From NCBI GenBank assembly GCA_012038135.1, contig JAAVJQ010000001.1, positions 1 through 64,000 of the forward strand: DNA of 64,000 nt, given 5' to 3'. Within the stretch, counting starts at the first letter, position 1; each line of letters starts with the position of its first letter. The notes below the pieces were generated by a model. That model saw only the letters and a program-made list of their open reading frames with translations. It was not told the DNA's origin and did not search any database. A program made the position numbers and the translations under genes. Below, one piece after another: positions 6,990 through 15,823 of the stretch. The stretch comes from Salinimicrobium nanhaiense (GTDB taxonomy: Bacteria; Bacteroidota; Bacteroidia; Flavobacteriales; Flavobacteriaceae).

Positions 6990-8003
6990 AAATTCGCTGC
7001 CCATACCAAAAGTGCTCGTTACAAAGATCCTTTCTTTATGTGCCTCCAGTAAATGTTTTACAATTGCTAAACCTAACCCGGACCCGCCTTCTTTCCTGGA
7101 GCCGCTTTTATCCACCCGGTAAAACCTTTCAAACAGCCGCGGAATATGCTCTTTTTGGATCCCCTCCCCATTATCGCTCACTTTGACGATGATCTTCTTT
7201 TTGGAATGTTCCTGTATGGAAACCTCTGTAGTTCCATCCTTTTTACCGTACTTGATCGAATTAACGAGAAGATTTGTTACAACTTGCTGAATCCTCTCCT
7301 TATCGGCTTTAACCATCAATGGGGCATACGGAGTTTCAAAGACGAGGCTGATATTCTTTTTGGCAGCTTTCATTTCTAAAAGATCGAAGACATTCTGGAT
7401 CAATTCCACAATGTCAAAAGCTTCCTGCTTTAGGCGGAGATCTCCCGTTTCAAGTTTGGTGATCATGTCCAGGTCACGTACAATGTAAACCAGTCTTTCC
7501 ACTCCCTTTGACGCCCTCTCCAAATATTGCTGCCGTACTTTTTTGTCATTTATTGCACCGTCGAGAAGGGTTTCAATATATCCCTGTACCGTAAACAATG
7601 GAGTCTTTAATTCATGAGAAATATTTCCCATAAATTCCTTCCGATAACTATCTCTAATCTTTAAAGCCTCGATCTCCAGCTTCTTTCCTTCAGCAAATTT
7701 TTGAACCTCCTGGGAGAGGGTTGCCATATCTGTAGTGACATGATCGGGTTTTAATGAGGAGGCATTAAGCATACTCACATTTTCGTAGATCTTCTTGATC
7801 TTCTTATAGATGAAGAATTCCACTCTGTACTGGATCACCAGAAACGAAAAGACAAAGCAGGAAACTGCGTAGATCAGTAAGGCTGCTTCGGAATAGGTGT
7901 CGTTCAGAATGAGGAAGACAGCCGAAATCAATGTCATAAAAATAGTGACATAGAGTGAGGTTTTAACCGCAAATTTGTGTGAACGCCTGAAGCCTTTTCC
8001 CAT
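6927..8003 (-). CDS. Membrane sensor histidine kinase, PhoR-like
   Basis: A 358-residue protein with two N-terminal membrane segments (about 13-35 and 38-58) separated by almost no periplasmic loop, as in PhoR-type kinases. HisKA follows with the H-box FMGNISHELKTPL (His near 150), then HATPase_c with N-box LLVNSIKYG, G1 DNGEGI and G2 GSGLGLAIVKHLLE. It overlaps the upstream response-regulator gene by 1 bp (translational coupling). Together with the PHO-box-like array beyond that gene, this suggests phosphate sensing, but this is inference. The last 63 bp overlap the convergent glycosyltransferase gene. Confidence 0.88.
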   Translation of the reverse strand: MGKGFRRSHKFAVKTSLYVTIFMTLISAVFLILNDTYSEAALLIYAVSCFVFSFLVIQYRVEFFIYKKIKKIYENVSMLNASSLKPDHVTTDMATLSQEVQKFAEGKKLEIEALKIRDSYRKEFMGNISHELKTPLFTVQGYIETLLDGAINDKKVRQQYLERASKGVERLVYIVRDLDMITKLETGDLRLKQEAFDIVELIQNVFDLLEMKAAKKNISLVFETPYAPLMVKADKERIQQVVTNLLVNSIKYGKKDGTTEVSIQEHSKKKIIVKVSDNGEGIQKEHIPRLFERFYRVDKSGSRKEGGSGLGLAIVKHLLEAHKERIFVTSTFGMGSEFSFTLKKAKKATVVTDKSGVV

Positions 8004-8689
8004 TACTCTACAAACTTATAACCCACTCCCTTGATGGTTTGAATACTGTCATCTCCGATTTTTTCTCTGAGTTTTCTAATGTGGACATCTATTGTCCTGC
8101 CTCCAACCACCACTTCATTCCCCCAAACCCTTTCCAGGATCTCATCTCTCTGAAAAACTCTTCCCGGTTGTGAAGCAAGGAGGTACAAGAGTTCAAATTC
8201 TTTACGTGGTAACGGAATGATCTCCTCCCCCTTTGTTACTTTATATTCTTCCCGATTGATCTCAAGATTACCTGCAGTGATCAATTCTGCTTTTGTGGGT
8301 GTGTCCGTATTAAGTCGCCTCAACAAGGCTTTCACCTTACTTACCAGAACTTTTGGTTTTATGGGCTTGGTAATGTAATCATCTGCTCCTGCATCAAAGC
8401 CCGCCATATGGGAATAATCTTCGCCACGAGCGGTAAGGAAAGTTATAATAGTATCAGAAAGTTCCGGCTCTTTTCTCATCAGGAAGCAGGTTTCAATGCC
8501 ATCCATTTCGGGCATCATCACATCCAGAACGATCAAATGAGGCTTGTGCTTTTTAGCTATTTTAAGCGCCTGTTTTCCATTTTCCGCAGTAATTACAGAG
8601 TAACCTTCGGCAGTAAGATTATACCTGACGATCTCGATGATATCGGGTTCATCATCAACCAGTAAGATACAGATATCACTATTTTTCAT
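8003..8689 (-). CDS. PhoB/OmpR-family response regulator
   Basis: A 228-residue regulator. The receiver domain (1-120) has the acidic pair D12/D13, the phospho-acceptor D56 in VLDVMMPEMDG, T in FLTARGED and K in YITKPIKPK. The C-terminal winged helix (about 130-228) ends RTIDVHIRKLREKIG...IKGVGYKF, the OmpR/PhoB type. The partner kinase gene overlaps its stop codon. It is divergent from a TonB receptor, and the 186-bp gap contains an 11-bp-phased direct-repeat array of the geometry that PhoB dimers bind. Confidence 0.93.
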   Translation of the reverse strand: MKNSDICILLVDDEPDIIEIVRYNLTAEGYSVITAENGKQALKIAKKHKPHLIVLDVMMPEMDGIETCFLMRKEPELSDTIITFLTARGEDYSHMAGFDAGADDYITKPIKPKVLVSKVKALLRRLNTDTPTKAELITAGNLEINREEYKVTKGEEIIPLPRKEFELLYLLASQPGRVFQRDEILERVWGNEVVVGGRTIDVHIRKLREKIGDDSIQTIKGVGYKFVE

Positions 8690-8756
8690 AGGCTTTCATC
8701 TAATTCTTTGTAAAAGTAAAGATAAAAATCATGCTCTTTCTCCCCGGCCGTGAATG

Positions 8757-8841
8757 TTAACCTTGAGGTAACCTTGGCTTTAAAAAGTCTTAACCTTAGC
8801 ATAAACCAGCCTTAATGAGGCGGTAACCCTGTAGTTACATT
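8757..8841 (+). promoter_or_regulatory. 11-bp-phased TTAACCTT direct repeats (PHO-box-like operator)
   Basis: Half-sites ttaacctt (8757), gtaacctt (8768), ttaacctt (8790), ataaacca (8801), ttaatgag (8812), gtaaccct (8823) and gttacatt (8834) all fall on one 11-bp register. Only the 8779 position is unlike the others. The 7-bp repeat with 4-bp spacer is the geometry of PhoB/OmpR-family tandem sites. It lies between the phoB-like gene and the divergent TonB receptor gene. Confidence 0.65.
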
Positions 8842-8875
8842 GTGAAGCTTTCTTTGCGACATAATTGATAACTAA

Positions 8876-11680
8876 ATGAGAAGCACAATATTCCTAATAA
8901 TCATTACAGGCATTATTTTTTTAAATCCCGCAATATTGGAGGCCCAGGTGCCTTCTCCAACGGGCATGATAGCAGGAAAACTCACAGATAAAGAAATGAA
9001 CGGAGAACCACTTCCTTTTGCCAATGTGGTGATCAAAGGAAGTGCAACAGGTACTACTACAGATGGTGAAGGTCTGTTTAAGATCGATAATGTTAAGCCC
9101 GGGATCTATACCTTGACCATAAGTTTCATAGGCTATGAAAACCGGGAGATCACAAATGTTGAAGTTGAAGCAGGAAAAGTTACCGAAGTAAACACCCAAC
9201 TTGGCGCAAGTGCAGCAGCCCTGGATGAGGTAGTGATTACCACTGTTTCAAGAAAAGATTCTGAAGTTGCCCTTTTGCTGGAACAAAAAGCCGCCCTGCA
9301 GATCAAAGAAAGTATAGGAGCCAGGCAGTTGGCAAAAATGGGAGTTTCAGACGCTGCTACGGCTACTTCAAAAATTTCGGGGGTTTCCATTAGTGAAGCT
9401 TCAGGAGATCTTTTTGTAAGAGGTTTGGGAGACAGATATCTCTACACAACAATGAATGGTTTACCCGTTCCTTCAGATGATGTGGAGCGCAAAAATATCG
9501 ACCTCGCACTTTTCTCCACCGGCATTATTCAAAGCCTTGGAATAAGCAAGACCTATTCCGCAGAAAATTCCGCAGATCAGGCTTCCGGAACTATAGATAT
9601 TACTTCCAGGGAACTCACGGGAGCAAAAGAACTTTCATTGGGTGCGAGTGCGGGAATAAACACCAATGTGGCCGGGAAATTTGATGGCTTTAAAACTTCG
9701 GTGAATCAGAAGGATGTGAATTTCGGATTTTACAACCAGGAAATGTCTACTGAAAATGCACTGAATAATCAGGGATGGGATCCTTTGGAAAATTCATTCC
9801 CCGTTAACCGTTCCTATTCTATTACTGCCGGCTCGAAAATAGGAAATAAACTAAGGATCTTAGTTACCGGTTCACAGACTACAGATTTTGGCTACAACAA
9901 AGGCCTTTTCAGGGAATATCGAAGCAATAATCTTTATGACAGCTTTAGTGACGTGGAGATCTTCAAAAGAACCGATAATACCACAGGTCTGCTGGATCTA
10001 AACTATGACTTCAACCCCTCGAATGAGCTGAAGTTCACCAGCCTCTTTATCAACAAATTGACAGATGAAGTTTATGAGAGCGGACGCAATGGCGAGGGGG
10101 TGGTTTTTGAAGAAACAGCAGCTTCCGAAGGTTTGAACCAGTTCGTTCGGGATCAAAACATCAAACAGACCCGGTTATGGATCAACCAATTACATGGCTC
10201 GCATCAATTTTCAGAAAAAAATGAGCTTAAGTGGGCCCTGGGCTATAATCTCATTGATGCCGATGAACCCAACAGGATAAGAAATGAAGTAAATATTGAC
10301 GGAGAAGGCTTTGTACAATTGGGGAGAATGGGAGGATTTCAGCAGAGAAAATCCTTTCAAAAGATAGATGATGCAGAAGTCAATGCCAGGATAAGCGACC
10401 GGTTCACAATTGTGCAAACTGAAGAAGGCAACAAAAATACCTTTTTTGAAGCCGGAGGAAATTACAGGAATAAGAACAGGGATTTTGTGTCGCAATTTTT
10501 CGGAGTTACAGAAAGAAATTTTAACAGCGTCCATCCCATTTCTATAGATCAATTTTCTGATGTGTTTACCACAGAGAATTTCAATAACGGAACTTTGCAG
10601 GTAAGAAGGCTTTCTCCCGATGTTTACGATGCGGAATTATCTTCTTATTCAGCTTTTGCAAACTTTAATTATGGAGCAGGCAAATGGAATGTAAATATTG
10701 GCGCCCGTTACCAACAGGATGAGTTAAGAGTGGATTTCGACGTCAACAATTATCCGCAAAACCTGCCTCAGTTTACCCAAAAGACTTACGAAAATATTTA
10801 TCCTGCTTTAAATATTAAGTTTTCTGCTTCAGAAAGATCAAACTTAAGATTAGCAGCCAGTAAAACAATTACTCTGCCCGAGTTTAAAGAGATAGCTCCA
10901 TTTGAATATGTTTCCCAAACAGGGCAGATCACCCGGGGAAATCCCAATCTTGAAGCTTCAGAAAATATCAATCTGGACCTTAAATATGAATTCTTTCCCG
11001 AAGCCGGGGAGCTGCTTTCCCTCACCGGTTTCTTTAAAAACATCGATAATCCCATCAACAGGGTGCAGGATAGAGGTGCTGCCGGGGTTTTCTCCTACTT
11101 CAATGCGGGAGATCACGCAACTATTTATGGTCTGGAAATTAATACTGTGATTGACCTTTTTGAAAAAGCAGAAAATGCTACTAATCTACAACTGGGATTC
11201 AACGCCTCCCGTATGTGGCATGAGCAGGACCTTAAAGATGTTTACCAAAACGGAAGATTCGTCAGGACTTTCAAATACAACAGCAAAAACAGCATTGGCC
11301 TGCAGGGAGCATCGGATTGGATCTTTAACAGCTCCCTAAATTTCACAACAGGTAATGAAAATCCTTTTAGGACCATACTTGTAGGTAATTACGCTTCAGA
11401 CAAAATATATGCCCTTGGAGCACCCGAAGTGCAAACCGAAGCGAATGTATTCTATAACAATGAGATCATTGAAAAAGGCTTTGTCACCCTTGACCTTATT
11501 CTGAATAAGGAACTGGGCGATCACTGGAATCTTCAGCTTAAAGGACAAAATCTTTTAAACCCAAAAGTTGAGCGTGTACAAAAGATCCGCCCCAGCACCA
11601 CAGGTATTGAAACCATGAAAACTGTGAGATCGTATGATAATGGGACAGAGATCTCTTTGGGAGTAAGCTTTTCATTTTAA
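8876..11680 (+). CDS. TonB-dependent outer-membrane receptor
   Basis: A 934-residue receptor. It has a signal peptide (about 1-23, cleaved before QVPSP), a carboxypeptidase-regulatory-like domain (about 30-110, GTTTDGEGLFKI...FIGYENREI), a plug domain (about 115-260, with LDEVVITTVSRK and VRGLGDRYLYTTMNG) and a 22-strand barrel ending GTEISLGVSFSF with terminal Phe. The substrate is unknown. The upstream phased repeats and the divergent PhoB/PhoR genes suggest induction by that system, perhaps for phosphate-containing compounds. The surface lipoprotein gene 37 bp downstream is the likely partner. Confidence 0.92.
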   Translation: MRSTIFLIIITGIIFLNPAILEAQVPSPTGMIAGKLTDKEMNGEPLPFANVVIKGSATGTTTDGEGLFKIDNVKPGIYTLTISFIGYENREITNVEVEAGKVTEVNTQLGASAAALDEVVITTVSRKDSEVALLLEQKAALQIKESIGARQLAKMGVSDAATATSKISGVSISEASGDLFVRGLGDRYLYTTMNGLPVPSDDVERKNIDLALFSTGIIQSLGISKTYSAENSADQASGTIDITSRELTGAKELSLGASAGINTNVAGKFDGFKTSVNQKDVNFGFYNQEMSTENALNNQGWDPLENSFPVNRSYSITAGSKIGNKLRILVTGSQTTDFGYNKGLFREYRSNNLYDSFSDVEIFKRTDNTTGLLDLNYDFNPSNELKFTSLFINKLTDEVYESGRNGEGVVFEETAASEGLNQFVRDQNIKQTRLWINQLHGSHQFSEKNELKWALGYNLIDADEPNRIRNEVNIDGEGFVQLGRMGGFQQRKSFQKIDDAEVNARISDRFTIVQTEEGNKNTFFEAGGNYRNKNRDFVSQFFGVTERNFNSVHPISIDQFSDVFTTENFNNGTLQVRRLSPDVYDAELSSYSAFANFNYGAGKWNVNIGARYQQDELRVDFDVNNYPQNLPQFTQKTYENIYPALNIKFSASERSNLRLAASKTITLPEFKEIAPFEYVSQTGQITRGNPNLEASENINLDLKYEFFPEAGELLSLTGFFKNIDNPINRVQDRGAAGVFSYFNAGDHATIYGLEINTVIDLFEKAENATNLQLGFNASRMWHEQDLKDVYQNGRFVRTFKYNSKNSIGLQGASDWIFNSSLNFTTGNENPFRTILVGNYASDKIYALGAPEVQTEANVFYNNEIIEKGFVTLDLILNKELGDHWNLQLKGQNLLNPKVERVQKIRPSTTGIETMKTVRSYDNGTEISLGVSFSF

Positions 11681-11717
11681 CCAAAACATAAACCTTAATT
11701 AATTCAAACTTTAAATC

Positions 11718-12773
11718 ATGAAAAAATCAGTAAAATTAATGTACCCTGTAGTTCTAAGTTTTTTAGGTATTACAGCAATTAGCTGTAGCAGTGACGATGC
11801 TAATGTTGAACCCATTGATCCTGCAAACCCGCGAACAGCAATACTTGATCCTGCAGATCTACGGGGATCTGTGGCCGAAACCGCTCGCATGGATGCCACC
11901 AAAACCTATCATTTAACCGGAATTCTTTCTGTTGAAGAGGGTGCCACCCTCACCATTCCTGCAGGAACAAAGATTGTCGCTAATACAGATGCAGATGAAA
12001 ATCCGGCAACCGGAGTTTACATTGTTGTTCAAAAAGGAGGAAAGATAAATATACAGGGAACTGCCACAGCACCTGTGGTAATGTCTTCGGCAAGTGGAGA
12101 AGCCGGAAGCTGGGGCGGATTGGTCATAGCCGGTAATGGCATCACTACCGCCGGACTTGACGCTACTGCCGAAGTTGGCGGAATTCTTTATGGAGGTGAT
12201 GATGCAGAAGATAACTCCGGATCAATAAGCTATCTCGTACTTAGAGATGCTGGTGCGCAGATCAATGCAGAGTCCCAGTATAATGGACTGTCTCTTTATG
12301 CAGTAGGTGCAGCGACCAAAATTAATAATATCGCTATTATCAACGGATCTGACGATGGGGTAGAATTCTTTGGAGGTTCTGTATCTGCTTCAAACATTTA
12401 TCTTGAGAATAATGAAGATGACGCTGTAGACTGGACCGAAGGCTGGAATGGTACAGTAGAAAATGTATATGTTAGTCACAGCATTGAAAATTTTTCTACA
12501 GCATTAGAAGCTGATGGCGCCAATGGCAATCCAACAATTAATAATTTCACCGCAGTTTCTACTACCGGGGGAACAGCTTTACAATTTAAAAAACAATCTG
12601 GTGCGACAATTACAGGCTTATCATTAGCAGGATATGACACACAAATCGATATTACCGAAGCCGGAAGAACAGATCTTTCAGGAATTAAGATCGAAGGTGA
12701 GGATGCAGATCTAAATGCTTCCTATGATGCGGATGTTACTGTAGATATAGCATTATTTAATTGGGTAGAGTAA
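11718..12773 (+). CDS. Surface lipoprotein with right-handed beta-helix repeats
   Basis: A 351-residue lipoprotein: signal peptide, lipobox AIS-C with Cys23, then SSDD, an acidic motif like the Bacteroidota surface lipoprotein export signal. The rest is repetitive, rich in Gly/Asn/Ile/Val, with beta-helix rungs (VYIVVQKGGKINIQGTA, TKINNIAIINGSDDGVEFF, ASNIYLENNEDDAVDW). It follows the TonB receptor by 37 bp and ends at a strong terminator, so the two form one unit. It probably holds a ligand at the cell surface for the receptor, much as SusD-type partners do, though it is not SusD-like. Confidence 0.75.
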   Translation: MKKSVKLMYPVVLSFLGITAISCSSDDANVEPIDPANPRTAILDPADLRGSVAETARMDATKTYHLTGILSVEEGATLTIPAGTKIVANTDADENPATGVYIVVQKGGKINIQGTATAPVVMSSASGEAGSWGGLVIAGNGITTAGLDATAEVGGILYGGDDAEDNSGSISYLVLRDAGAQINAESQYNGLSLYAVGAATKINNIAIINGSDDGVEFFGGSVSASNIYLENNEDDAVDWTEGWNGTVENVYVSHSIENFSTALEADGANGNPTINNFTAVSTTGGTALQFKKQSGATITGLSLAGYDTQIDITEAGRTDLSGIKIEGEDADLNASYDADVTVDIALFNWVE

Positions 12774-12817
12774 AAGTTTGGATTTAGCCACAAAACTTAA
12801 TGCCTTGATATCCAAAG

Positions 12818-12850
12818 AAAAGACTGCCCAACGGCAGTCTTTTTGTTTTT
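12818..12850 (+). terminator. Rho-independent terminator
   Basis: aaaagactgcc (12818-12828) and ggcagtctttt (12833-12843) form an 11-bp stem with a 4-nt loop and a T-rich tail. It ends the TonB receptor/lipoprotein unit. Confidence 0.9.
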
Positions 12851-12945
12851 ATTGTACAAAATTATTAGTTTAACATTTCGAAAAGTAATTTTTGGTGTGG
12901 TTTTTGAAAATTTTAATGTAATTTTGATTTGATACTTTGCTGAAA

Positions 12946-13284
12946 ATGAAACAACTCTACTTGTACCCCCTCTTATTAATCGGCCTTTTGCTTTTCGCAA
13001 ATCCCGCTGCTGCACAGGTATCTCAACAGGATGCTCCTGTAAAAGAAGTCCCCATTGAAGGTCTTTCCATCTTCCCAAATCCTGCTTCGGGACAAAAGGT
13101 TTATATCAACACCAAATCCGGCAAGTCTAAAAAAGTAGAGATCTACAATGTTTTAGGCAACAGCATCTTATCTGCCGAGTTGGTTGGAAATGAACTTAAT
13201 ATATCTTCGCTTGAACCGGGAATTTATATTATGAAGATCCAGGAGGGCAAAAGCACCGCTACCAGAAAGCTTGTTGTAAGATAA
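12946..13284 (+). CDS. Small secreted protein made almost only of a T9SS type A sorting domain
   Basis: A 112-residue protein from the ATG at 12946 (an upstream TTG at 12937 is less likely). It has a signal peptide (about 1-23, ending PAAAQ), a linker of about 18 residues, and then a complete por/type A C-terminal domain: SIFPNPASGQKVYIN, VEIYNVLGN, ISSLEPGIYIMKI and TRKLVVR. Normally this domain is fused to a large cargo; here there is almost no cargo. It is flanked by terminators or short gaps and looks monocistronic. Confidence 0.88.
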   Translation: MKQLYLYPLLLIGLLLFANPAAAQVSQQDAPVKEVPIEGLSIFPNPASGQKVYINTKSGKSKKVEIYNVLGNSILSAELVGNELNISSLEPGIYIMKIQEGKSTATRKLVVR

Positions 13285-13335
13285 CATTCCATTTTTTTAC
13301 CTGAATAAATCTTTAACTTCGTGCCACTACAAGTT

Positions 13336-14316
13336 ATGCACAAGCCAAAGGACATTTTTACCATTTCAACTGCCGGGGAATTTGAAGAAAGATCTCTGCA
13401 GGTATTTGAATTTCAGTATTTCAACAATCCTGTTTACCAGAATTTTTGTGACCTTCTTGGCCGGGCTCCGGCGCAGGTAAATGAGCTCGAAAAGATCCCT
13501 TTTCTTCCTATTGAATTTTTTAAATCCCACAAGATAACTTCTTCGGAAGCTCCTGAAGAGATCATTTTTAGCAGCAGCGGAACTACAGGACAGGTTACAA
13601 GCAAACATTTTGTTACCGATCTCGCATTTTATGAGGAAAGTTTCCGCAGAACATTCACACATTTCTACGGAAGTGTGGAAAACTATGCGGTTCTTGCATT
13701 ACTCCCCTCTTATTTGGAGAGACAGGGTTCTTCTCTGATTTACATGGTTGACGACCTCATCAAAAAGAGCAAAAATCCTGACAGCGGATTCTATCTTCAC
13801 GACCTGGAGGCCATGACCCAAAAACTTTATGATCTGGAGAAGAAGAAACAAAAAGTTTTGCTCATAGGGGTTTCTTTCGCTTTGCTGGACCTCGCAGAAA
13901 AGCATTCCCTCAACCTGCAGCACACTATTGTCATGGAAACCGGGGGCATGAAAGGCCGCAGAAAAGAGATGATAAGGGCAGAACTTCACGAAACTCTGAA
14001 GCAGGGACTGGGTGTGGAAAGCATCCACAGTGAGTATGGAATGACCGAATTACTGTCCCAGGCATATGCTGTCAAAAATGGCATTTTTGAATGCCCTCCC
14101 TGGATGAAGCTCCTCATTCGTGATCCCGAAGATGCATTGACCCTGCTTCCCGATGGAAAGTCGGGCGGAATTAACGTGATAGACCTGGCGAATTTGAACT
14201 CCTGTTCCTTCATCGCAACTCAGGATCTTGGAAAGAATTTGGGGATTGGAAGAACCGAAATTTTAGGCCGTTTTGACAACAGCGATATCCGCGGATGTAA
14301 CCTTATGGTTTTTTAA
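13336..14316 (+). CDS. LuxE/PaaK-like acyl-protein synthetase family protein
   Basis: A 326-residue protein of the ANL-like LuxE family. The adenylate-binding P-loop SSSGTTGQVTSKH is clear near residue 82, followed by HSEYGMTELLSQAY (the A5/E-box-like region). The C-terminal part is short, as in LuxE. The family activates carboxylic acids as adenylates or forms acyl-protein intermediates. A role in surface polysaccharide or acyl transfer is possible but not shown by neighbours. The ATG at 13336 is preferred over the GTG at 13321. Confidence 0.75.
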   Translation: MHKPKDIFTISTAGEFEERSLQVFEFQYFNNPVYQNFCDLLGRAPAQVNELEKIPFLPIEFFKSHKITSSEAPEEIIFSSSGTTGQVTSKHFVTDLAFYEESFRRTFTHFYGSVENYAVLALLPSYLERQGSSLIYMVDDLIKKSKNPDSGFYLHDLEAMTQKLYDLEKKKQKVLLIGVSFALLDLAEKHSLNLQHTIVMETGGMKGRRKEMIRAELHETLKQGLGVESIHSEYGMTELLSQAYAVKNGIFECPPWMKLLIRDPEDALTLLPDGKSGGINVIDLANLNSCSFIATQDLGKNLGIGRTEILGRFDNSDIRGCNLMVF

Positions 14317-14410
14317 CAAAAAAATTTCTACGAACCTGTAAGGAATTGATTTTCTGCCGACTTACTTTACGGTTAGATTATGTTTTCATAATTGGTTGGT
14401 TAGTTAGATG

Positions 14411-14447
14411 CCCCCTCTGCCCCCAAGGCGAGGGGGTGTCTTTTTTT
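14411..14447 (+). terminator. Rho-independent terminator
   Basis: ccccctc (14411-14417) pairs with gagggggt (14430-14437), followed by a run of seven T. It ends the LuxE-like gene, and its T-tract touches the tyrS stop codon on the other strand. Confidence 0.85.
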
Positions 14448-15741
14448 ACTCAACCCTTAGAATATAGGTGTTCCTTTTACCTTTATTGATGATCACATAT
14501 TTCCCATTTAAAAGGTCTGTTTTTGTGATCATAAAATCTTCAGAAACTTTTTCTTTGTTTACAGAAATGGAATTTTCTTTCAAAGCTCTTCGGGCTTCCC
14601 CATTGGAGCTAAGGAATTCAGTTTTTGCTGAAAGGGCTGCGATCATATCTAAACCATTTTCTACATCTTCCCTGTCGATCTTTGCCTGCGGCACTCCTTC
14701 AAAAACATCGAGAAAGGTGGCCTCATTAAGATCTTTGAGATCTTGTGCAGTACTTTTTCCAAAAAGCACTTCAGAAGCTTTTACTGCATTGTCATAATCT
14801 TCCCGGGAGTGAACCATCACCGTGATCTCTTCGGCCAGTTTTCGCTGAAGCTGACGCAGGTGCGGAGCTTCTTTATGGGTGCTTACAAGATCTTCAATTA
14901 CATTTTTTGGAAGGAAAGTAAAAATCTTGATAAATCTTTCTGCATCCTCATCGCTGGTGTTGAGCCAGTATTGGTAGAACTTGTATGGTGAAGTGCGCTC
15001 AGGATCAAGCCAGATATTTCCTGATTCGGTTTTCCCGAATTTTGTGCCATCGGCTTTAGTGATTAAAGGACAGGTAAGCGCATAGCCTTTCCCATCTCCA
15101 ATCCTTCGGATGAGTTCTGTACCCGTAGTGATGTTTCCCCACTGGTCGCTTCCACCCATTTGCAGAGTGCAATCCAGCTCCCTGTACAAGTGCAGGAAAT
15201 CATAGCCCTGCACCAGCTGATAGGTGAATTCTGTAAAAGACATCCCTTCCGAAGCATCTGAAGAAAGACGTTTTTTGACACTATCCTTGGACATCATATA
15301 ATTTACAGTAATATGCTTTCCAACGTCACGAATAAAATCGAGGAAACTGAATTCTTTCATCCAGTCATAGTTATTCACCATTAGCGCGGCATTCTCACCG
15401 TCACTTTCGAAGTCAAGAAATTTGGATAACTGCTTTTTTAATGCATTTTGATTTTGCAGCAGCGTAGCCTCATCCAGCAGGTTGCGTTCATTGGATTTTC
15501 CTGAAGGATCTCCAATCATTCCTGTTGCTCCCCCAACGAGGGCTACAGGGCGATGCCCCGCCTCCTGGAAATGTTTTAACATCATCACCCCCACCAGGTG
15601 TCCAATATGTAAAGAATCGGCTGTGGGATCTATTCCAACATAAGCCGATCGAAGCCCTTCCATTAGATGTTCTTCGGTACCGGGCATTACGTCATGGATC
15701 ATCCCTCTCCAGGTCAATTCTTCTACAAAATTCTTGTTCAT
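14446..15741 (-). CDS. tyrS: Tyrosine--tRNA ligase
   Basis: Class I aminoacyl-tRNA synthetase of 431 residues, the usual length for TyrRS. The HIGH signature is [10 protein letters not shown] near 42-51; the tyrosine site includes the QGYDFLHLY and [10 protein letters not shown] segments; the KMSKS-equivalent is KFGKTESG near 230. The C-terminal S4 RNA-binding domain occupies about the last 70 residues. It is a single gene, divergent from the epimerase gene. Confidence 0.97.
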   Translation of the reverse strand: MNKNFVEELTWRGMIHDVMPGTEEHLMEGLRSAYVGIDPTADSLHIGHLVGVMMLKHFQEAGHRPVALVGGATGMIGDPSGKSNERNLLDEATLLQNQNALKKQLSKFLDFESDGENAALMVNNYDWMKEFSFLDFIRDVGKHITVNYMMSKDSVKKRLSSDASEGMSFTEFTYQLVQGYDFLHLYRELDCTLQMGGSDQWGNITTGTELIRRIGDGKGYALTCPLITKADGTKFGKTESGNIWLDPERTSPYKFYQYWLNTSDEDAERFIKIFTFLPKNVIEDLVSTHKEAPHLRQLQRKLAEEITVMVHSREDYDNAVKASEVLFGKSTAQDLKDLNEATFLDVFEGVPQAKIDREDVENGLDMIAALSAKTEFLSSNGEARRALKENSISVNKEKVSEDFMITKTDLLNGKYVIINKGKRNTYILRVE

Positions 15742-15823
15742 GATTTATCTTTTGAAGTAAAAACAGCCGTAAAGATACCATAAACCAGCATTTTTCCTAA
15801 GTGGATTTGGCTATATTTACAGC

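Noticed and set aside
11677..11696. Possible second set of TTAACC repeats between the TonB receptor and the lipoprotein gene
   Set aside because: The spacing is 12 bp, with only two weak copies, so it does not follow the 11-bp register of the array at 8757-8841.
12933..12939. TACTTTG as promoter box before the CTD-only gene
   Set aside because: It is one base short of TAnnTTTG and so close to the ATG that it gives no reliable promoter call.
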